Assembly (NCBI RefSeq): GCF_003336745.1
Contig: NZ_QGMX01000017.1
Coordinates: forward strand, 1-50,686
DNA: 50,686 nt
Direction of reading: 5' to 3'
DNA from: Thermus caldifontis
GTDB taxonomy: Bacteria; Deinococcota; Deinococci; Deinococcales; Thermaceae
Positions within the stretch are counted from its first letter, which is position 1. Every line of letters begins with the position of its first letter. The notes under the pieces were generated by a model, which was not told where the DNA came from, did not search any database, and worked only from the letters and a program-made list of their open reading frames with translations. Positions 9,753-19,774 of this stretch are shown in pieces. The translations under genes were made by a program, and so were the position numbers.

Positions 9753-10381
9753 GGCCGCCTCCAGAGAAGCCCGATGCCCCCCGCCAAGAAAAGGCCCCAG
9801 GCCGTCTGGCCTAGGAGGTGGAAGGCCAGGGCCACCCCACCTGCCAGGAGGGCCACCGGATTCCTTAAGTGGGGAAGGGCCAGGAGAAGGAAAAGGGCAG
9901 GAAGGGCAAAGGAAAGGGCCTCCCCTAGGACCGGCCAGGCCAATAGCCCCTTGGCCCCCAAGGCCCCGAGGGCAGTGCCCAGGTTCCAGGAGAGGTAGGC
10001 GCCCAAGCCCAGACCCAGGAAGTAGCCCCGCCTCCTTTCCAGAAGGAGGCCAGGTAGTGCCCTTAGGGCCAGGGCAAACACCTCATCGGTGAGGAAGAAG
10101 GCCTCCAGGGGGCCCCCTTTTAGGTAGGGCCTGAGGGCCGGGCCGTAGAAGGCGTGGCGCAGGTTGAGGAGAAGGCCCAAGGTGGCCGCCAAGAGGGGCG
10201 GCACCCCCTGGGCCAGAAGCCCCACCAGGGCAAACTGGCTGGCCCCAGCGAAGACCAGGAGGGAGGTGAGCTGGAACCAAAGGTAGCCAAGCCCCGCCTG
10301 GGCACCCAGGGCACCAAAGGCCACGGCCACGGGGAAATAGCCTAGGGCGATGGGCCAAGCGGCCTTTAGACCCTGCCTCAC
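9749..10381 (-). CDS. azlC: AzlC-family branched-chain amino acid exporter large subunit
   Basis: A 210-residue membrane protein with five to six hydrophobic segments. The family signature begins ALGYFPVAVAFGALGAQAGL and continues with FAGASQFALVGLLAQG, LLNLRHAFYGPAL and FFLTDEVFALAL. AzlC-AzlD pairs export branched-chain amino acids and analogues. The likely start is GTG at 10381, because it overlaps the regulator stop in GTGA. An upstream in-frame start at 10423 would add 14 residues unlike the family. It is co-transcribed with the HTH-cupin-methyltransferase gene, which is the obvious candidate for controlling it. Confidence 0.88.
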   Translation of the reverse strand: MRQGLKAAWPIALGYFPVAVAFGALGAQAGLGYLWFQLTSLLVFAGASQFALVGLLAQGVPPLLAATLGLLLNLRHAFYGPALRPYLKGGPLEAFFLTDEVFALALRALPGLLLERRRGYFLGLGLGAYLSWNLGTALGALGAKGLLAWPVLGEALSFALPALFLLLALPHLRNPVALLAGGVALAFHLLGQTAWGLFLAGGIGLLWRRP

Positions 10382-12093
10382 TCTGGCCTCCTCAGGACGA
10401 AAAGATGGGTCCCCCCGTCCCAAGAGCTACTCCCATGGGTGGCAAAAAGGCGGAAGTGCTGCTCCACTTGAAAACCTACCGCCAAGGCTAGCTCCAGAAA
10501 ACGCTTGGCGGAGGTCTTTGTTTCCACTTCGTAGTCCAAGCCCGCCAGCAAGGCCTGCAGCTCCAGGCTTGCAAAGGAGGCAAGAGGTCCTGGCCGAACC
10601 CGCATTTCCTGCAAGGCTTCTTCTACCAACCTCCTAAGACCCTTGGTTTCCCCTTGTAGCGCCAAAATGCGCAAGGCCCAAAGGGCCTCGCAATCCTCCA
10701 AGGGGAACGGAACCAAATAGGCCGTGTGGTGAAGCACTAGGTTTCGGACCCGTTCCTCCCGGGTAGCAAAGGGGCTTACGAACTCATCCGCCACCGCCAA
10801 CACTCCCCCGGGCCGTAGAAGCCGATAAGCTCTATCCAGAAAGTTCCAAGTGGACATGTGGTGACTGGACCCCACGGAAAGGACCAAGGAGAAGGCTTCC
10901 CCTGTCTCCAGCATGGTAAAATCCACGGGTAAGACCTCTACCCAGGGAAGCAGCTGAGCTAGGGCTTGCCTCGAGGCCAGGCTGGGTTCCACCGCAACTG
11001 GTTTCAAGTGGGGAAGAAGCTCTAAAAGCAACAGGAGATGGTGGCCGGGTCCGGTGCCCACATCCAAAAATCGCTCTGCCGTCAAATCAACAGCTTGCAA
11101 CCCATGCGCCAGGTAAAGGAGTTGCCTGGCATACCCGGGGTGCAGAAGCTCCACCTGGGCATAGAGGTCTACGGATATGCGGTTTTCCCACCCACCCTCT
11201 ACGGAAGAACCGGGAAAGGGTTGTGGCGTTTTGATAAGAAGGGGTGTCGGATCCGCCACCTCGCCCTTAAGGAGCAACCCTTCCCATGCTAAGGCGTGCA
11301 AAAGGAGGCTGGAGCTTCTCTGGTAAAACCTCAGGTCTTCCCTAGGGGCGTGGAGTAGGGCGAAGGCCTCGCCCAAAAGCCCCTGGCCTGTGAGACGAGG
11401 CAACGGAGCGAGAGGCAGGCTGAAAAGGTAGGTACGGCTACCGCCCCAGCGGACAAAAACCCCTTCCCGAAACCCTGGTGCAAGCCAACGGCCTTCCAAG
11501 ACCATGCCCCCCACTCCCAAACCCACCTCCCGTAGCGCCAAAGAGGCCTTCTCCTCGCTACCGGGCTCTCCCTTGGGCCAAGAAACCGGAGGATAATGGA
11601 GGAAGACCAAGAGGCTTGCTCCCTCCTCACTGGCATACAGGTGGGGGACATCACCCGAAAAATCCGCCTCTTCCCCGGGGCCCACCTCCTTGCCTGGGGG
11701 TGGCCCCACGCGGGCTTTTCCCTTCAAGCCAATCACCCGCTCCCGAATGCCAGCCTCGTGGGGTTCCGCATGGCGCAGAGAATGGGGATAGAGATCCATA
11801 CGGTAAACTTCCAGGGTACCGCCCCCCGGTTCTTGGGTTTGTTCAATAAGTTGAACCACTACCCCCTCCTCCGCTACCGGCTGGGTCTGAACCAGCTCAC
11901 TGAAGGACACCTCCAAGGCCTGGGCTAAGGCCCACAAGGTAGCGAGGGTAGGGTTGGCCTTCCCCGCCTCCAAGGCATATATCAGGGATCTGGCCACACC
12001 CGCTTTAGCCGCCAGACCCGACAAGGTAAGCCCCTTGGCTTGACGTAACCGTTGAAGCCTTTGTCCTATATAGTAGGACACATTGTCTTTCAT
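10378..12093 (-). CDS. XRE HTH - cupin-like - SAM methyltransferase fusion regulator
   Basis: A 571-residue protein joining three parts. Residues ~8-65 are an XRE/Cro HTH (YYIGQRLQRLRQAKGL, GVARSLIYALEAGKANP). Residues ~85-170 resemble the cupin sensor of XRE-cupin regulators (HEAGIRERVIGLKGKARVGP, VGPGEEADF, DVPHLYA). Residues ~340-440 form a class I methyltransferase with motif I FLDVGTGPG (~342-350), an acidic VAVEPS, SLVLSVGSSHHM and LLRPGGVLAVADEF. Residues ~185-330 and the last ~120 are unassigned. XRE-cupin proteins beside azlCD are familiar. I know of none carrying a methyltransferase. The start at 12093 is placed by a TTGACG-17-TAGTGT promoter ending 7 bases upstream. Third positions look more A/T-rich than in neighbours, suggesting transfer. 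A SAM-sensing or truly catalytic role are both open. Confidence 0.82.
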   Translation of the reverse strand: MKDNVSYYIGQRLQRLRQAKGLTLSGLAAKAGVARSLIYALEAGKANPTLATLWALAQALEVSFSELVQTQPVAEEGVVVQLIEQTQEPGGGTLEVYRMDLYPHSLRHAEPHEAGIRERVIGLKGKARVGPPPGKEVGPGEEADFSGDVPHLYASEEGASLLVFLHYPPVSWPKGEPGSEEKASLALREVGLGVGGMVLEGRWLAPGFREGVFVRWGGSRTYLFSLPLAPLPRLTGQGLLGEAFALLHAPREDLRFYQRSSSLLLHALAWEGLLLKGEVADPTPLLIKTPQPFPGSSVEGGWENRISVDLYAQVELLHPGYARQLLYLAHGLQAVDLTAERFLDVGTGPGHHLLLLLELLPHLKPVAVEPSLASRQALAQLLPWVEVLPVDFTMLETGEAFSLVLSVGSSHHMSTWNFLDRAYRLLRPGGVLAVADEFVSPFATREERVRNLVLHHTAYLVPFPLEDCEALWALRILALQGETKGLRRLVEEALQEMRVRPGPLASFASLELQALLAGLDYEVETKTSAKRFLELALAVGFQVEQHFRLFATHGSSSWDGGTHLFVLRRPE

Positions 12094-12100
12094 ATCATAC

Positions 12101-12129
12101 ACACTAGGGCACCTTTACGCCCGCGTCAA
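12101..12129 (-). promoter_or_regulatory. promoter of the HTH-cupin-methyltransferase gene
   Basis: On the minus strand TTGACG (12129-12124) is followed after exactly 17 bases by TAGTGT (12106-12101), and the ATG at 12093 comes 7 bases later. The -35 matches consensus at five of six positions. The layout predicts a leaderless message. TATGAT at 12099-12094 is an alternative -10 but would leave no room before the ATG. Confidence 0.55.
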
Positions 12130-12168
12130 GCCCAAGGGTGGGCCCAACCCGGGGATAACCCAAACCCC

Positions 12169-13050
12169 TTAGCGGATCTCTACCCCGCCCCAGCGCTCCA
12201 AAAGCTTCAGGGCCTCCACGTGGTCGGCCTCGGGGCCCAGCTCCCGCTTGGCCATCTCGTACACCTCCCGGGTGAGGCGGAGCAGGGGGCTTGGGGCCTT
12301 CTCCCCATCCAAAACCCCCATGGCGATGCCCAGGTCCTTCACCAACAGGCCCAAGGCGAAGGTCTTGGGAAAGGCCCGGGTCAGGACCCTCTGGGGGATC
12401 AGGTTCTCCGTGGCGTTGGAGCGGCCGCTGGAGGCGTTGATCACCTCCAGGGCCTTCTCCGCGGAAACCCCTTGCCGCACCAAGGCCAGGAGTCCTTCTC
12501 CCGCCGCCCAGAGGTTGACCGCCAAGAGGGCGTTGTTGATGGCCTTCACCGCATGCCCCGCCCCCACGGGCCCCACGTGGACCGCCTTGGCGGCATAGGC
12601 CAGGTAGGGCCTCACCCTCTCCACCGCCTCGAGGGGCCCTCCCATCATCACCGTAAGGGTGCCCTTCTCCGCCCCGATGGTCCCTCCGGAAACCGGGGCG
12701 TCCAGGTAGACCACCCCCTTTTCCAGAAGGCGCTCCGCCACCTTACGGCTTCCCTCGGGTTCCCCGCTGGTGGCGTCCACCCAGTAGGTGCCGGGCCTCA
12801 GGTGGGGCCAAAGGGCCTCCGCCACCTCCGTCACCTCCTTGGTGGTGGGCAGGCAGGTGAAGATCACCCGAGCCTCCGCCACCCCTTCCAGGGGCACGGC
12901 CTTTGAGCCAAACTCCTCCTGGTGCTTTAGGGCCTTGGCAAAGGTGCGGTTCCAGACCAAGGTGGGAAACCGCTGGGCCAAATGGGCCGCCATGGGGTAG
13001 CCCATGGCCCCGAGGCCGAGGAAGGCCACCTTCTCTAAGGGCTGATCCAT
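12169..13050 (-). CDS. mmsB: 3-hydroxyisobutyrate dehydrogenase
   Basis: A 293-residue beta-hydroxyacid dehydrogenase that oxidises 3-hydroxyisobutyrate, a valine breakdown intermediate, with NAD(P)+. The dinucleotide fold opens [13 protein letters not shown] (9-21). The substrate motif DAPVSGG lies at 117-123, with the catalytic Lys at ~169 in GHAVKAINN. The family also includes tartronate semialdehyde and succinic semialdehyde reductases. The BCKDH operon 3 kb away favours the valine role. It lies between the DUF3054 gene (9 bases upstream) and the regulator, which has its own promoter. Confidence 0.85.
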   Translation of the reverse strand: MDQPLEKVAFLGLGAMGYPMAAHLAQRFPTLVWNRTFAKALKHQEEFGSKAVPLEGVAEARVIFTCLPTTKEVTEVAEALWPHLRPGTYWVDATSGEPEGSRKVAERLLEKGVVYLDAPVSGGTIGAEKGTLTVMMGGPLEAVERVRPYLAYAAKAVHVGPVGAGHAVKAINNALLAVNLWAAGEGLLALVRQGVSAEKALEVINASSGRSNATENLIPQRVLTRAFPKTFALGLLVKDLGIAMGVLDGEKAPSPLLRLTREVYEMAKRELGPEADHVEALKLLERWGGVEIR

Positions 13051-13059
13051 GTCCCCTTT

Positions 13060-13427
13060 TTACCAGAGCCTGAGGAGCTTGGCGAGGCCCCGGAAGAGGA
13101 GGAGGAAAAGGAGGCTAAAGGCCATGGCCACGCCCAGGAAGACGAAAAACCCCACCCCAAACCCCAGGCCCAGGACCATCTGCCTAAGCCATAGCCCCGC
13201 AGGGAAGGCCAAGGCCCAGGTGAGGAGGAGGTTTTGCCAGGTGGGCTTACGGTAGGTGCCCAGGAAAGGGGAAAGGAGAAGCCAGACGAAAAGCACGGGC
13301 AGCACGTTTCGCGCCAGGCCCCCAAAGGTAACGGGTAGGCCATGGGAAAGGAGCCCAGCCCCGGCGAAGAGGAAAAGGGCCAAGAGGTCCAGGAGGAAGA
13401 GGGGCGTGGCGGCAGGGCGGCTTCGGG

Positions 13428-13431
<4 letters not shown>
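13060..13431 (-). CDS. DUF3054 family membrane protein
   Basis: A 123-residue integral membrane protein with four predicted helices: [50 protein letters not shown], and [22 protein letters not shown]. It resembles DUF3054, a family of unknown function that also has four such helices. The ATG overlaps the lipA stop (ATGA), so it belongs to the lipB-lipA operon and probably continues into mmsB. No catalytic motif is visible. Whether it serves lipoate or branched-chain metabolism cannot be told from sequence. Confidence 0.75.
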
Positions 13432-15153
<1,722 letters not shown>

Positions 15154-15167
15154 CTAGGTGGCTGGAG

Positions 15168-15335
15168 ATGCTTTTGGAGCTTGACCCCGAGGCCTTGGAC
15201 CCAGGGCTAGCGGAAAAGCTCATGGATGAGGTGCTGGCGGTTTTCCGCAGGCACCTTCCCGTGCGGAACCTCGAGGGCCTCCTGAAGCGGCAGGAAGGGC
15301 GTCTGGTTCTCCTCGTGGCCCTGGAGCTGGCCTAG
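15168..15335 (+). CDS. small hypothetical protein, 55 residues
   Basis: A short frame, MLLELDPEALDPGLAEKLM followed by DEVLAVFRRHLPVRNLEGLL and a Leu-rich end. It would make an acidic, largely helical protein without a signal peptide. It has a Thermus-like codon pattern and a possible ribosome site (CTGGAG) close to its ATG. Its stop shares the palindrome CTAG with the convergent dehydrogenase stop, as other real gene pairs here do. I recognise no family. It might be spurious. Confidence 0.5.
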   Translation: MLLELDPEALDPGLAEKLMDEVLAVFRRHLPVRNLEGLLKRQEGRLVLLVALELA

Positions 15336-16147
15336 GCCAGAAAGCGGGCCAGGAGCCGGTCCCGTAAGGCTTGGGGGAGGTGGCGGAGAAGAAGGGTCTG
15401 CCACCCCTTAGGGGCCACCAGGTAGCGGGCCCTGGGCCTTGGGTCCAGGAGGGCTTTCAGCACCACCTCCGCCACCCTTTCCGGGGGCAAGCCCCTTTGG
15501 GCGCCCGCCCTGGCCATCTTGCGGGCCACCTCCAGGTAGCGGCCATACACCCCTTCCGTACCGGGAGGAGGGGGCTCCAGGTAGGTTTCCGCCCACTTTT
15601 CCGAACGTTCCCAGATGGGGGTGGCCACGGGCCCCGGCTCCACCAAGGCCACCCCCACCCCAAAGGGAAGGAGCTCCACCCTTAAGGCATCCGCCAGGGC
15701 CTCGAGGGCGAACTTGCTGGCGGCATAGGGGCCCGCCAGGGGCAGGGCCACCAGGCCAGACACGGAGCCCATGAGCACCACCCGCCCCCGGCTTTGGCGG
15801 AGAAGGGGCAAAAAGGCCTTCACCGTGGCGAAAGCCCCGAGGACGTTCACCTCAAGCACCTGGCGGAAGGCGGAAGGGGGGATAAGCTCCAGTGGCCCCG
15901 CCACCGCAATCCCCGCATTGGCCACCAAACCCTCCAACCCCTCCCCTTCCAGAAGCCTTCGGGCCTGCACAAGGCTTTCCTCCTGGGTTACGTCCAGGAA
16001 AAGGGGCACCGCCCCCAGGGCGCGCAGGGCCTCGGCATCCTGGGATTTGCGCACCCCACCATAGACCCGAAAGCCCTTGGCCGCCAAAAGCCAGGCCGTG
16101 GCCAGGCCGATGCCGCTACCCGCTCCCGTGATGAGCACAGCCCCCAT
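15332..16147 (-). CDS. short-chain dehydrogenase/reductase
   Basis: A 271-residue classical SDR. The cofactor motif TGAGSGIG is at 7-14, NAG at 77-79, catalytic Ser near 128-130, and Tyr141 with Lys145 in YAASK. No acidic residue that would clearly fix NAD specificity is evident, and VRKSQ after strand 2 hints at NADP(H). The extended C-terminus (LLDPRPRARYLVAPKGWQTLLLRHLP) resembles fatty-acid or steroid-type oxidoreductases. The substrate is unknown. The start lies just beyond the T-rich tail of the rplI-operon terminator region. Confidence 0.88.
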   Translation of the reverse strand: MGAVLITGAGSGIGLATAWLLAAKGFRVYGGVRKSQDAEALRALGAVPLFLDVTQEESLVQARRLLEGEGLEGLVANAGIAVAGPLELIPPSAFRQVLEVNVLGAFATVKAFLPLLRQSRGRVVLMGSVSGLVALPLAGPYAASKFALEALADALRVELLPFGVGVALVEPGPVATPIWERSEKWAETYLEPPPPGTEGVYGRYLEVARKMARAGAQRGLPPERVAEVVLKALLDPRPRARYLVAPKGWQTLLLRHLPQALRDRLLARFLA

Positions 16148-16150
16148 AGG

Positions 16151-16184
16151 AAAAGCTTAAGGACCCCCGGCCTTCCAGGGGTCC
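16151..16184 (-). terminator. terminator of the rpsF-ssb-rpsR-rplI operon
   Basis: Downstream of rplI the minus strand forms GGACCCC (16184-16178) pairing with GGGGTCC (16167-16161) across a short loop. It is followed by TTAAGCTTTT (16160-16151). The stem is perfect over 7 pairs and the tail is T-rich. The upstream SDR start codon lies only a few bases beyond. Confidence 0.65.
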
Positions 16185-16210
16185 ATGCAGCCTGCCAGGT
16201 CCCTTGGCCC

Positions 16211-16654
16211 CTACTGGGCCACCACGCTCACCTTCAAGGCTATGGGCACCTCGGGGTGGGGCTTGTAGGTGAGGGTGTACTCCCCCAGCTCCTTGATGGG
16301 CTTTTCCAACGCCAGGCGCTTGGGATCAATGGTGATGCCGTGCTGGCGGGAAAGGGCCTCGGCGATATCCTTGGCGGTCACGGAGCCGTAGATCTTGGTC
16401 TCCCCCGCCCGCACCGGGATGGTGAGGGTGAGGTTCTCCAGGATCTCCTTAAGGCGCTCCGCCTCCGCCTTCCTCTCCGCCAGGCGCTTGGCCTGGGCGC
16501 GGATCTTGGCCTCCAGGGCCTTCAGGTTGCTCTCCGTGGCCAAGACCGCCAGGCCCCGGGGCAGGAGGTAGTTCCTGGCGTAGCCGGGCTTCACCTTCAC
16601 CACCTGGCCCACATCGCCCAGGTTCTCCAGGGGTTCAAGCAGGATGACCTTCAT
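16211..16654 (-). CDS. rplI: 50S ribosomal protein L9
   Basis: A 147-residue bL9. The N-terminal rRNA-binding domain MKVILLEPLENLGDVGQVVKV and KPGYARNYLLPRGLA is diagnostic. A long Ala/Glu/Arg helix (~residues 40-75) leads to the C-terminal domain GSVTAKDIAEAL. I use the ATG at 16654, the usual N-terminus, preceded by a G-rich site. A GTG two codons earlier is open. It is the last gene of the rpsF-ssb-rpsR-rplI operon and is followed by a terminator. Confidence 0.96.
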   Translation of the reverse strand: MKVILLEPLENLGDVGQVVKVKPGYARNYLLPRGLAVLATESNLKALEAKIRAQAKRLAERKAEAERLKEILENLTLTIPVRAGETKIYGSVTAKDIAEALSRQHGITIDPKRLALEKPIKELGEYTLTYKPHPEVPIALKVSVVAQ

Positions 16655-16663
16655 GTCCACCCC

Positions 16664-16930
16664 CTATTTGCGCACCAGCTTCTCCGTGAAGGGAAGAAGC
16701 CCCAAAATCCTCGCCCGCTTGATGGTGCGGGCCAGGATGCGCTGCTCCTTGGCGGTAAGCCCCGTGCGGCGGCGGGGCAGGATCTTCCCCGTCTCCGACA
16801 GGAACCGCTTCAGCACCTCCACGTTGCGGTAGTCCTTCAGGTCAAACTCCCCCAGGCTGGCCTTGACCTTGGCCTTCCTGGAAGGACGCTTCTGCGTCTC
16901 CTTCTTGGGTTTAGCGTTCTTCGTGTTCAA
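16664..16930 (-). CDS. rpsR: 30S ribosomal protein S18
   Basis: An 88-residue bS18, nearly identical in pattern to the Thermus protein: a basic N-terminal tail ([18 protein letters not shown]), then [21 protein letters not shown] and [24 protein letters not shown]. The start is TTG at 16930, overlapping the ssb TGA as TTGA, which implies translational coupling. No zinc ligands are present. Confidence 0.96.
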   Translation of the reverse strand: MNTKNAKPKKETQKRPSRKAKVKASLGEFDLKDYRNVEVLKRFLSETGKILPRRRTGLTAKEQRILARTIKRARILGLLPFTEKLVRK

Positions 16931-17736
16931 AACGGCAAATCCTCCTCCGGCGGGAAGTCTTCCAATCCTTCGTCGATGTCCACCCCACCCGTCTGGACAG
17001 AGCGCCCTGGCTCTTGGGGCCTGCTTCCGCCGGCTCTTTCAGGCCCACGGGTGGGTCGCTCCAACCTGAGGGCTTCCACCCGGGTCTGGAAGCGCCTCTC
17101 CCCGGTGGAGCTCGTCCAGGAGTCGTTCACCAAACGGCCGATCACCAAAAGCCCCTCACCCCGCCTAAGTTCGGAGGCCCACTCGGCCAGGTCGCGCCAG
17201 GCCTGAACCTCTATAAAGTGGGTCTTTTCCCCTTCCGGCCCCTGGCCAGGGCGGCGCTCGTTCACCGCCAGACCCAGCCGGGCCACCGCCGTCCCCTGGG
17301 GGGTGTAGCGCAGATCAGGATCGCGGGTGAGGTTGCCCATGAGGATCACCTGGTTTAGGGCGTGGCGGAGCTTAGGCTGGCCCCGGGCATCCTCCACGGT
17401 TTCGCGCCCTCTGGCCTCCAGGGGATCGATGAAGTCCGCCCGGATCTGGAGCTCGCTCCGCTTCTCCCCTTCCCGCTCCCACTGCCGGTACTCCAGCCGC
17501 CCCTCCACGAAGACCAGCTGGCCCCTTTCCAGGACGTCCCCCCACATCTCCGCCTGCCGCCCCAAAAGGCGCACCCGGTGGTACCAGGACACCTCCTTTT
17601 CGCCAGAGGCATCCCACAGGGTATCCTGGCCCGCGAGGCTCAGGTCCAAAATGGCCATGCCCCCCGGGGTATAGCGCATGTCCGGACGGGCGGTAAGGGT
17701 CCCGATGAGAAATACACGGTTCAGGCCTCTTGCCAT
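16927..17736 (-). CDS. ssb: single-stranded DNA-binding protein with two OB folds
   Basis: A 269-residue SSB that covers single-stranded DNA during replication, repair and natural transformation. Two OB folds are visible: the first begins [19 protein letters not shown], the second [22 protein letters not shown] near residue 125. This two-domain form, which works as a dimer, is typical of Thermus and Deinococcus. The acidic C-terminal tail ends EEDLPF and recruits partner proteins. The stop overlaps rpsR by 3 bases. It starts 9 bases after the rpsF stop. Confidence 0.97.
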   Translation of the reverse strand: MARGLNRVFLIGTLTARPDMRYTPGGMAILDLSLAGQDTLWDASGEKEVSWYHRVRLLGRQAEMWGDVLERGQLVFVEGRLEYRQWEREGEKRSELQIRADFIDPLEARGRETVEDARGQPKLRHALNQVILMGNLTRDPDLRYTPQGTAVARLGLAVNERRPGQGPEGEKTHFIEVQAWRDLAEWASELRRGEGLLVIGRLVNDSWTSSTGERRFQTRVEALRLERPTRGPERAGGSRPQEPGRSVQTGGVDIDEGLEDFPPEEDLPF

Positions 17737-17745
17737 GAAAACAGT

Positions 17746-18051
17746 TTACGCCTTGGCGAGCAGGGGTTCCTGGGCCTTCACCACCATGACCCGGCGCACG
17801 TTGTCGCGCAGGCGAAGTTCCCGGGCCAGATCGTTCACCCGGTCTTCGGGCATCTCCACCTGGTACCAGAGGAAGTAGCCCTGGGTGTCCTTGGCGATGG
17901 GGTAGGCCAGGCGGCGTACACCCCATTCCTCCACCTTCTCCACCCGAGCGCCGAAGGCCTCGAGGGCCTTGCCGATGATCTCTTTCTCCAAGGCGAGCTG
18001 GGTCTGGTCCAGGTTGGGGCTCAGGATGATGTTCACCTCGTACTTGCGCAT
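17746..18051 (-). CDS. rpsF: 30S ribosomal protein S6
   Basis: A 101-residue bS6, first gene of the rpsF-ssb-rpsR-rplI operon. MRKYEVNIILSPNLDQ and GVRRLAYPIAKDTQGYFLWYQVEMP match the Thermus protein, as does the end MVVKAQEPLLAKA. The start at ATG 18051 has a strong GGAGGTG site. In-frame codons up to 18084 are unlike S6. A clear TATAAT lies ~45 bases upstream. Confidence 0.97.
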   Translation of the reverse strand: MRKYEVNIILSPNLDQTQLALEKEIIGKALEAFGARVEKVEEWGVRRLAYPIAKDTQGYFLWYQVEMPEDRVNDLARELRLRDNVRRVMVVKAQEPLLAKA

Positions 18052-18093
18052 CCACACCTCCTTTCCGGGCCCGGCAGGCCGCACGAGGAATGA

Positions 18094-18099
18094 TTATAC
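18094..18099 (-). promoter_or_regulatory. -10 element of the rpsF operon
   Basis: A perfect TATAAT reads on the minus strand at 18099-18094 with GG before it. The -35 region is T-rich (part of the tRNA terminator tail) and does not match TTGACA. The predicted leader before rpsF is about 35 bases. Confidence 0.6.
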
Positions 18100-18114
18100 C
18101 CTCTCTTCCTCCCC

Positions 18115-18145
18115 AAAAAAAGACCCAGGGGGCCCTAAGGCCCCC
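18115..18145 (-). terminator. tRNA-Asn terminator
   Basis: On the minus strand GGGGGCC (18145-18139), a loop of 4 and GGCCCCC (18134-18128) form a 7-bp stem. A run of seven T (18121-18115) follows after six bases. It separates tRNA-Asn from the rpsF promoter. Confidence 0.8.
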
Positions 18146-18148
18146 ACC

Positions 18149-18224
18149 TGGCTCCGCGGGCAGGACTCGAACCTGCGACCAACCGGTTAACAGCCGGCCG
18201 CTCTACCAGCTGAGCTACCGCGGA
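18149..18224 (-). tRNA. tRNA-Asn (GTT)
   Basis: A 76-base cloverleaf with acceptor stem TCCGCGG/CCGCGGA, discriminator G and encoded CCA. The D arm is GCTCAGCTGGTAGAGC. The anticodon loop is CTGTTAA closed by GCCGG/CCGGT, so the anticodon is GTT (Asn). The T loop contains GTTCGAGTC. It has its own promoter and terminator. Confidence 0.97.
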
Positions 18225-18239
18225 CCGACCGCACTAGGC

Positions 18240-18269
18240 ACTATAGCAGGAGGCCCGGGGAAGCGTCAA
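18240..18269 (-). promoter_or_regulatory. tRNA-Asn promoter
   Basis: On the minus strand TTGACG (18269-18264) and TATAGT (18245-18240) are separated by 18 bases. The tRNA begins 15 bases after the -10. Both hexamers match consensus at five of six positions. Confidence 0.8.
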
Positions 18270-18317
18270 GAAGAAGACCCCGGGAACCTCCTGGGGCCCG
18301 GCCCAGGCCTTAAACCA

Positions 18318-18345
18318 CCCCACCCTGGCTTGCGCCAGGGTGGGG
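18318..18345 (-). terminator. 12-bp hairpin with GCAA loop downstream of pntB
   Basis: CCCCACCCTGGC (18318-18329) and its exact complement (18334-18345) enclose a 4-base loop that reads GCAA, a GNRA tetraloop, on the minus strand. It lies about 75 bases past the pntB stop and has no T-run. It could be a T-less terminator or a 3'-end stabiliser. A second, 6-bp stem (18388-18407) lies between it and pntB. Confidence 0.5.
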
Positions 18346-18421
18346 GCCCCGGAAAGGAAAAGCCCGATTGGCAACACCTGGGTGGAACTCGGGGAACGAA
18401 ACCCGAGAAGCGGGCCAAGGC

Positions 18422-19774
18422 CTAAAGCTTCTTTAGAGCCTGGGTGAGCTGGGTGAGCACCTGTTGCGCATCCCCGTAGAGCATCCGGGTGTTGTCGGCG
18501 TAGAAGAGCTCGTTCTCCACCCCAGCAAAGCCCTTGCCCTGGCCCCGCTTGATGACGATGACGTTCTTGGCCTTGTCCACGTCCAGGATGGGCATGCCGT
18601 AAAGGGGGCTTCCCGGGCGGCGGGCGGCGGGGTTCACCACGTCGTTGGCCCCGATCACCACCGCCACGTCCACGGTGGGGAACTCGGGGTTGATCTCCTC
18701 GAGGTCCTTCAGCTTGTCGTAATCCACCCCTGCCTCCGCCAAAAGCACGTTCATGTGCCCGGGCATCCGCCCCGCCACCGGGTGGATGGCGAACTTCACC
18801 TCCACCCCTTTGCTCTCTAGGAGGTCCGAAAGCTCCTTCACCTTGTGCTGGGCCTGGGAGAGGGCCATGCCGTAACCGGGCACAAAGACCACCTTGCTGG
18901 CGTAGGCCAGCATCACGGCGGCGTCCTCCACGTCAATGGGCTTGAGGCTGCCCTTGACCTCCCCCGCCTCCTGCTCCACGCCAAAGCCGCCCACCAACAC
19001 GTTCCACACGGAGCGGTTCATGGCCCGCGCCATGAGCACGGTGAGAAGGGTACCCGCCGCCCCCACCAGGGTTCCCGCCACCATCAAGGCCGGGTTCCCC
19101 ACGGCAAAACCCTCAAAGCCCACGGCCATACCGGTGAAGGCGTTGTAGAAGGAGATGGCCACGGGCATATCCCCCCCGCCGATGGGCAGGGTCATGAGAA
19201 TGCCGAAAAGCAGGGCCAGGAGGAAGAAGAGCACGATGCTGAGGGTGGGATCGTTCCAAAGCAGGGAGAAGCCCACCAGAACCGTGATGAGAAGCACCAG
19301 GGCGTTCACCACCTTCTGCCCGGGGAAAAGGATGGGCCGGCTTTTCATGATTCCCTGCAGCTTGGCGAAGGCGATGAGGCTTCCCGTGAAGGCCACGCTC
19401 CCGATGAGGCCGCCCAGGATGGCCAAGGCCATGAGGCCCGGGTTCTCAAAGGCTCCCTTTAGAAGCTCCACCGCAGCGATGGTGGCCGCCGCACCCCCAC
19501 CCATGCCGTTGTAGATGGCCACCATCTGGGGCATGTCGGTCATGGCCACCTTGACCGCCGCCCACCAAGCCACCACCGAGCCCACCAAGAGGGCGATGAG
19601 CATGAGGCCAAAGTTGTGCATCCCCGGCCAGAAGAAGGTGGCCACCACCGCCAAGGCCATGCCCCACCCCGCCCACACTATGCCGCTTTTGGCGGTGGTG
19701 GGGTGGGCCATGCGCTTTAAGCCCACGATGAAGAGGATGGCCACCACAAAGTAGGCTGCTTGGATGAGATCCAT
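18422..19774 (-). CDS. pntB: proton-translocating NAD(P) transhydrogenase beta subunit
   Basis: A 450-residue subunit with about nine membrane helices and a C-terminal NADP(H)-binding domain III. Hydrophobic segments start at YFVVAILFIVGLKRM. Domain III begins VVFVPGYGMALSQAQHKV and contains HPVAGRMPGHMNVLLAEA, VVIGANDVVNPAA and GMPILDVDKAKNVIVIKRG. The complex uses proton flow to drive hydride transfer from NADH to NADP+. The ATG overlaps the pntAB TAA by one base. It is last in the three-gene operon. Confidence 0.95.
   Translation of the reverse strand: MDLIQAAYFVVAILFIVGLKRMAHPTTAKSGIVWAGWGMALAVVATFFWPGMHNFGLMLIALLVGSVVAWWAAVKVAMTDMPQMVAIYNGMGGGAAATIAAVELLKGAFENPGLMALAILGGLIGSVAFTGSLIAFAKLQGIMKSRPILFPGQKVVNALVLLITVLVGFSLLWNDPTLSIVLFFLLALLFGILMTLPIGGGDMPVAISFYNAFTGMAVGFEGFAVGNPALMVAGTLVGAAGTLLTVLMARAMNRSVWNVLVGGFGVEQEAGEVKGSLKPIDVEDAAVMLAYASKVVFVPGYGMALSQAQHKVKELSDLLESKGVEVKFAIHPVAGRMPGHMNVLLAEAGVDYDKLKDLEEINPEFPTVDVAVVIGANDVVNPAARRPGSPLYGMPILDVDKAKNVIVIKRGQGKGFAGVENELFYADNTRMLYGDAQQVLTQLTQALKKL

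Noticed and set aside
18090..18425. Open frame on the plus strand across tRNA-Asn
   Set aside because: It runs through a tRNA, a promoter and two hairpins and has no protein-like composition.
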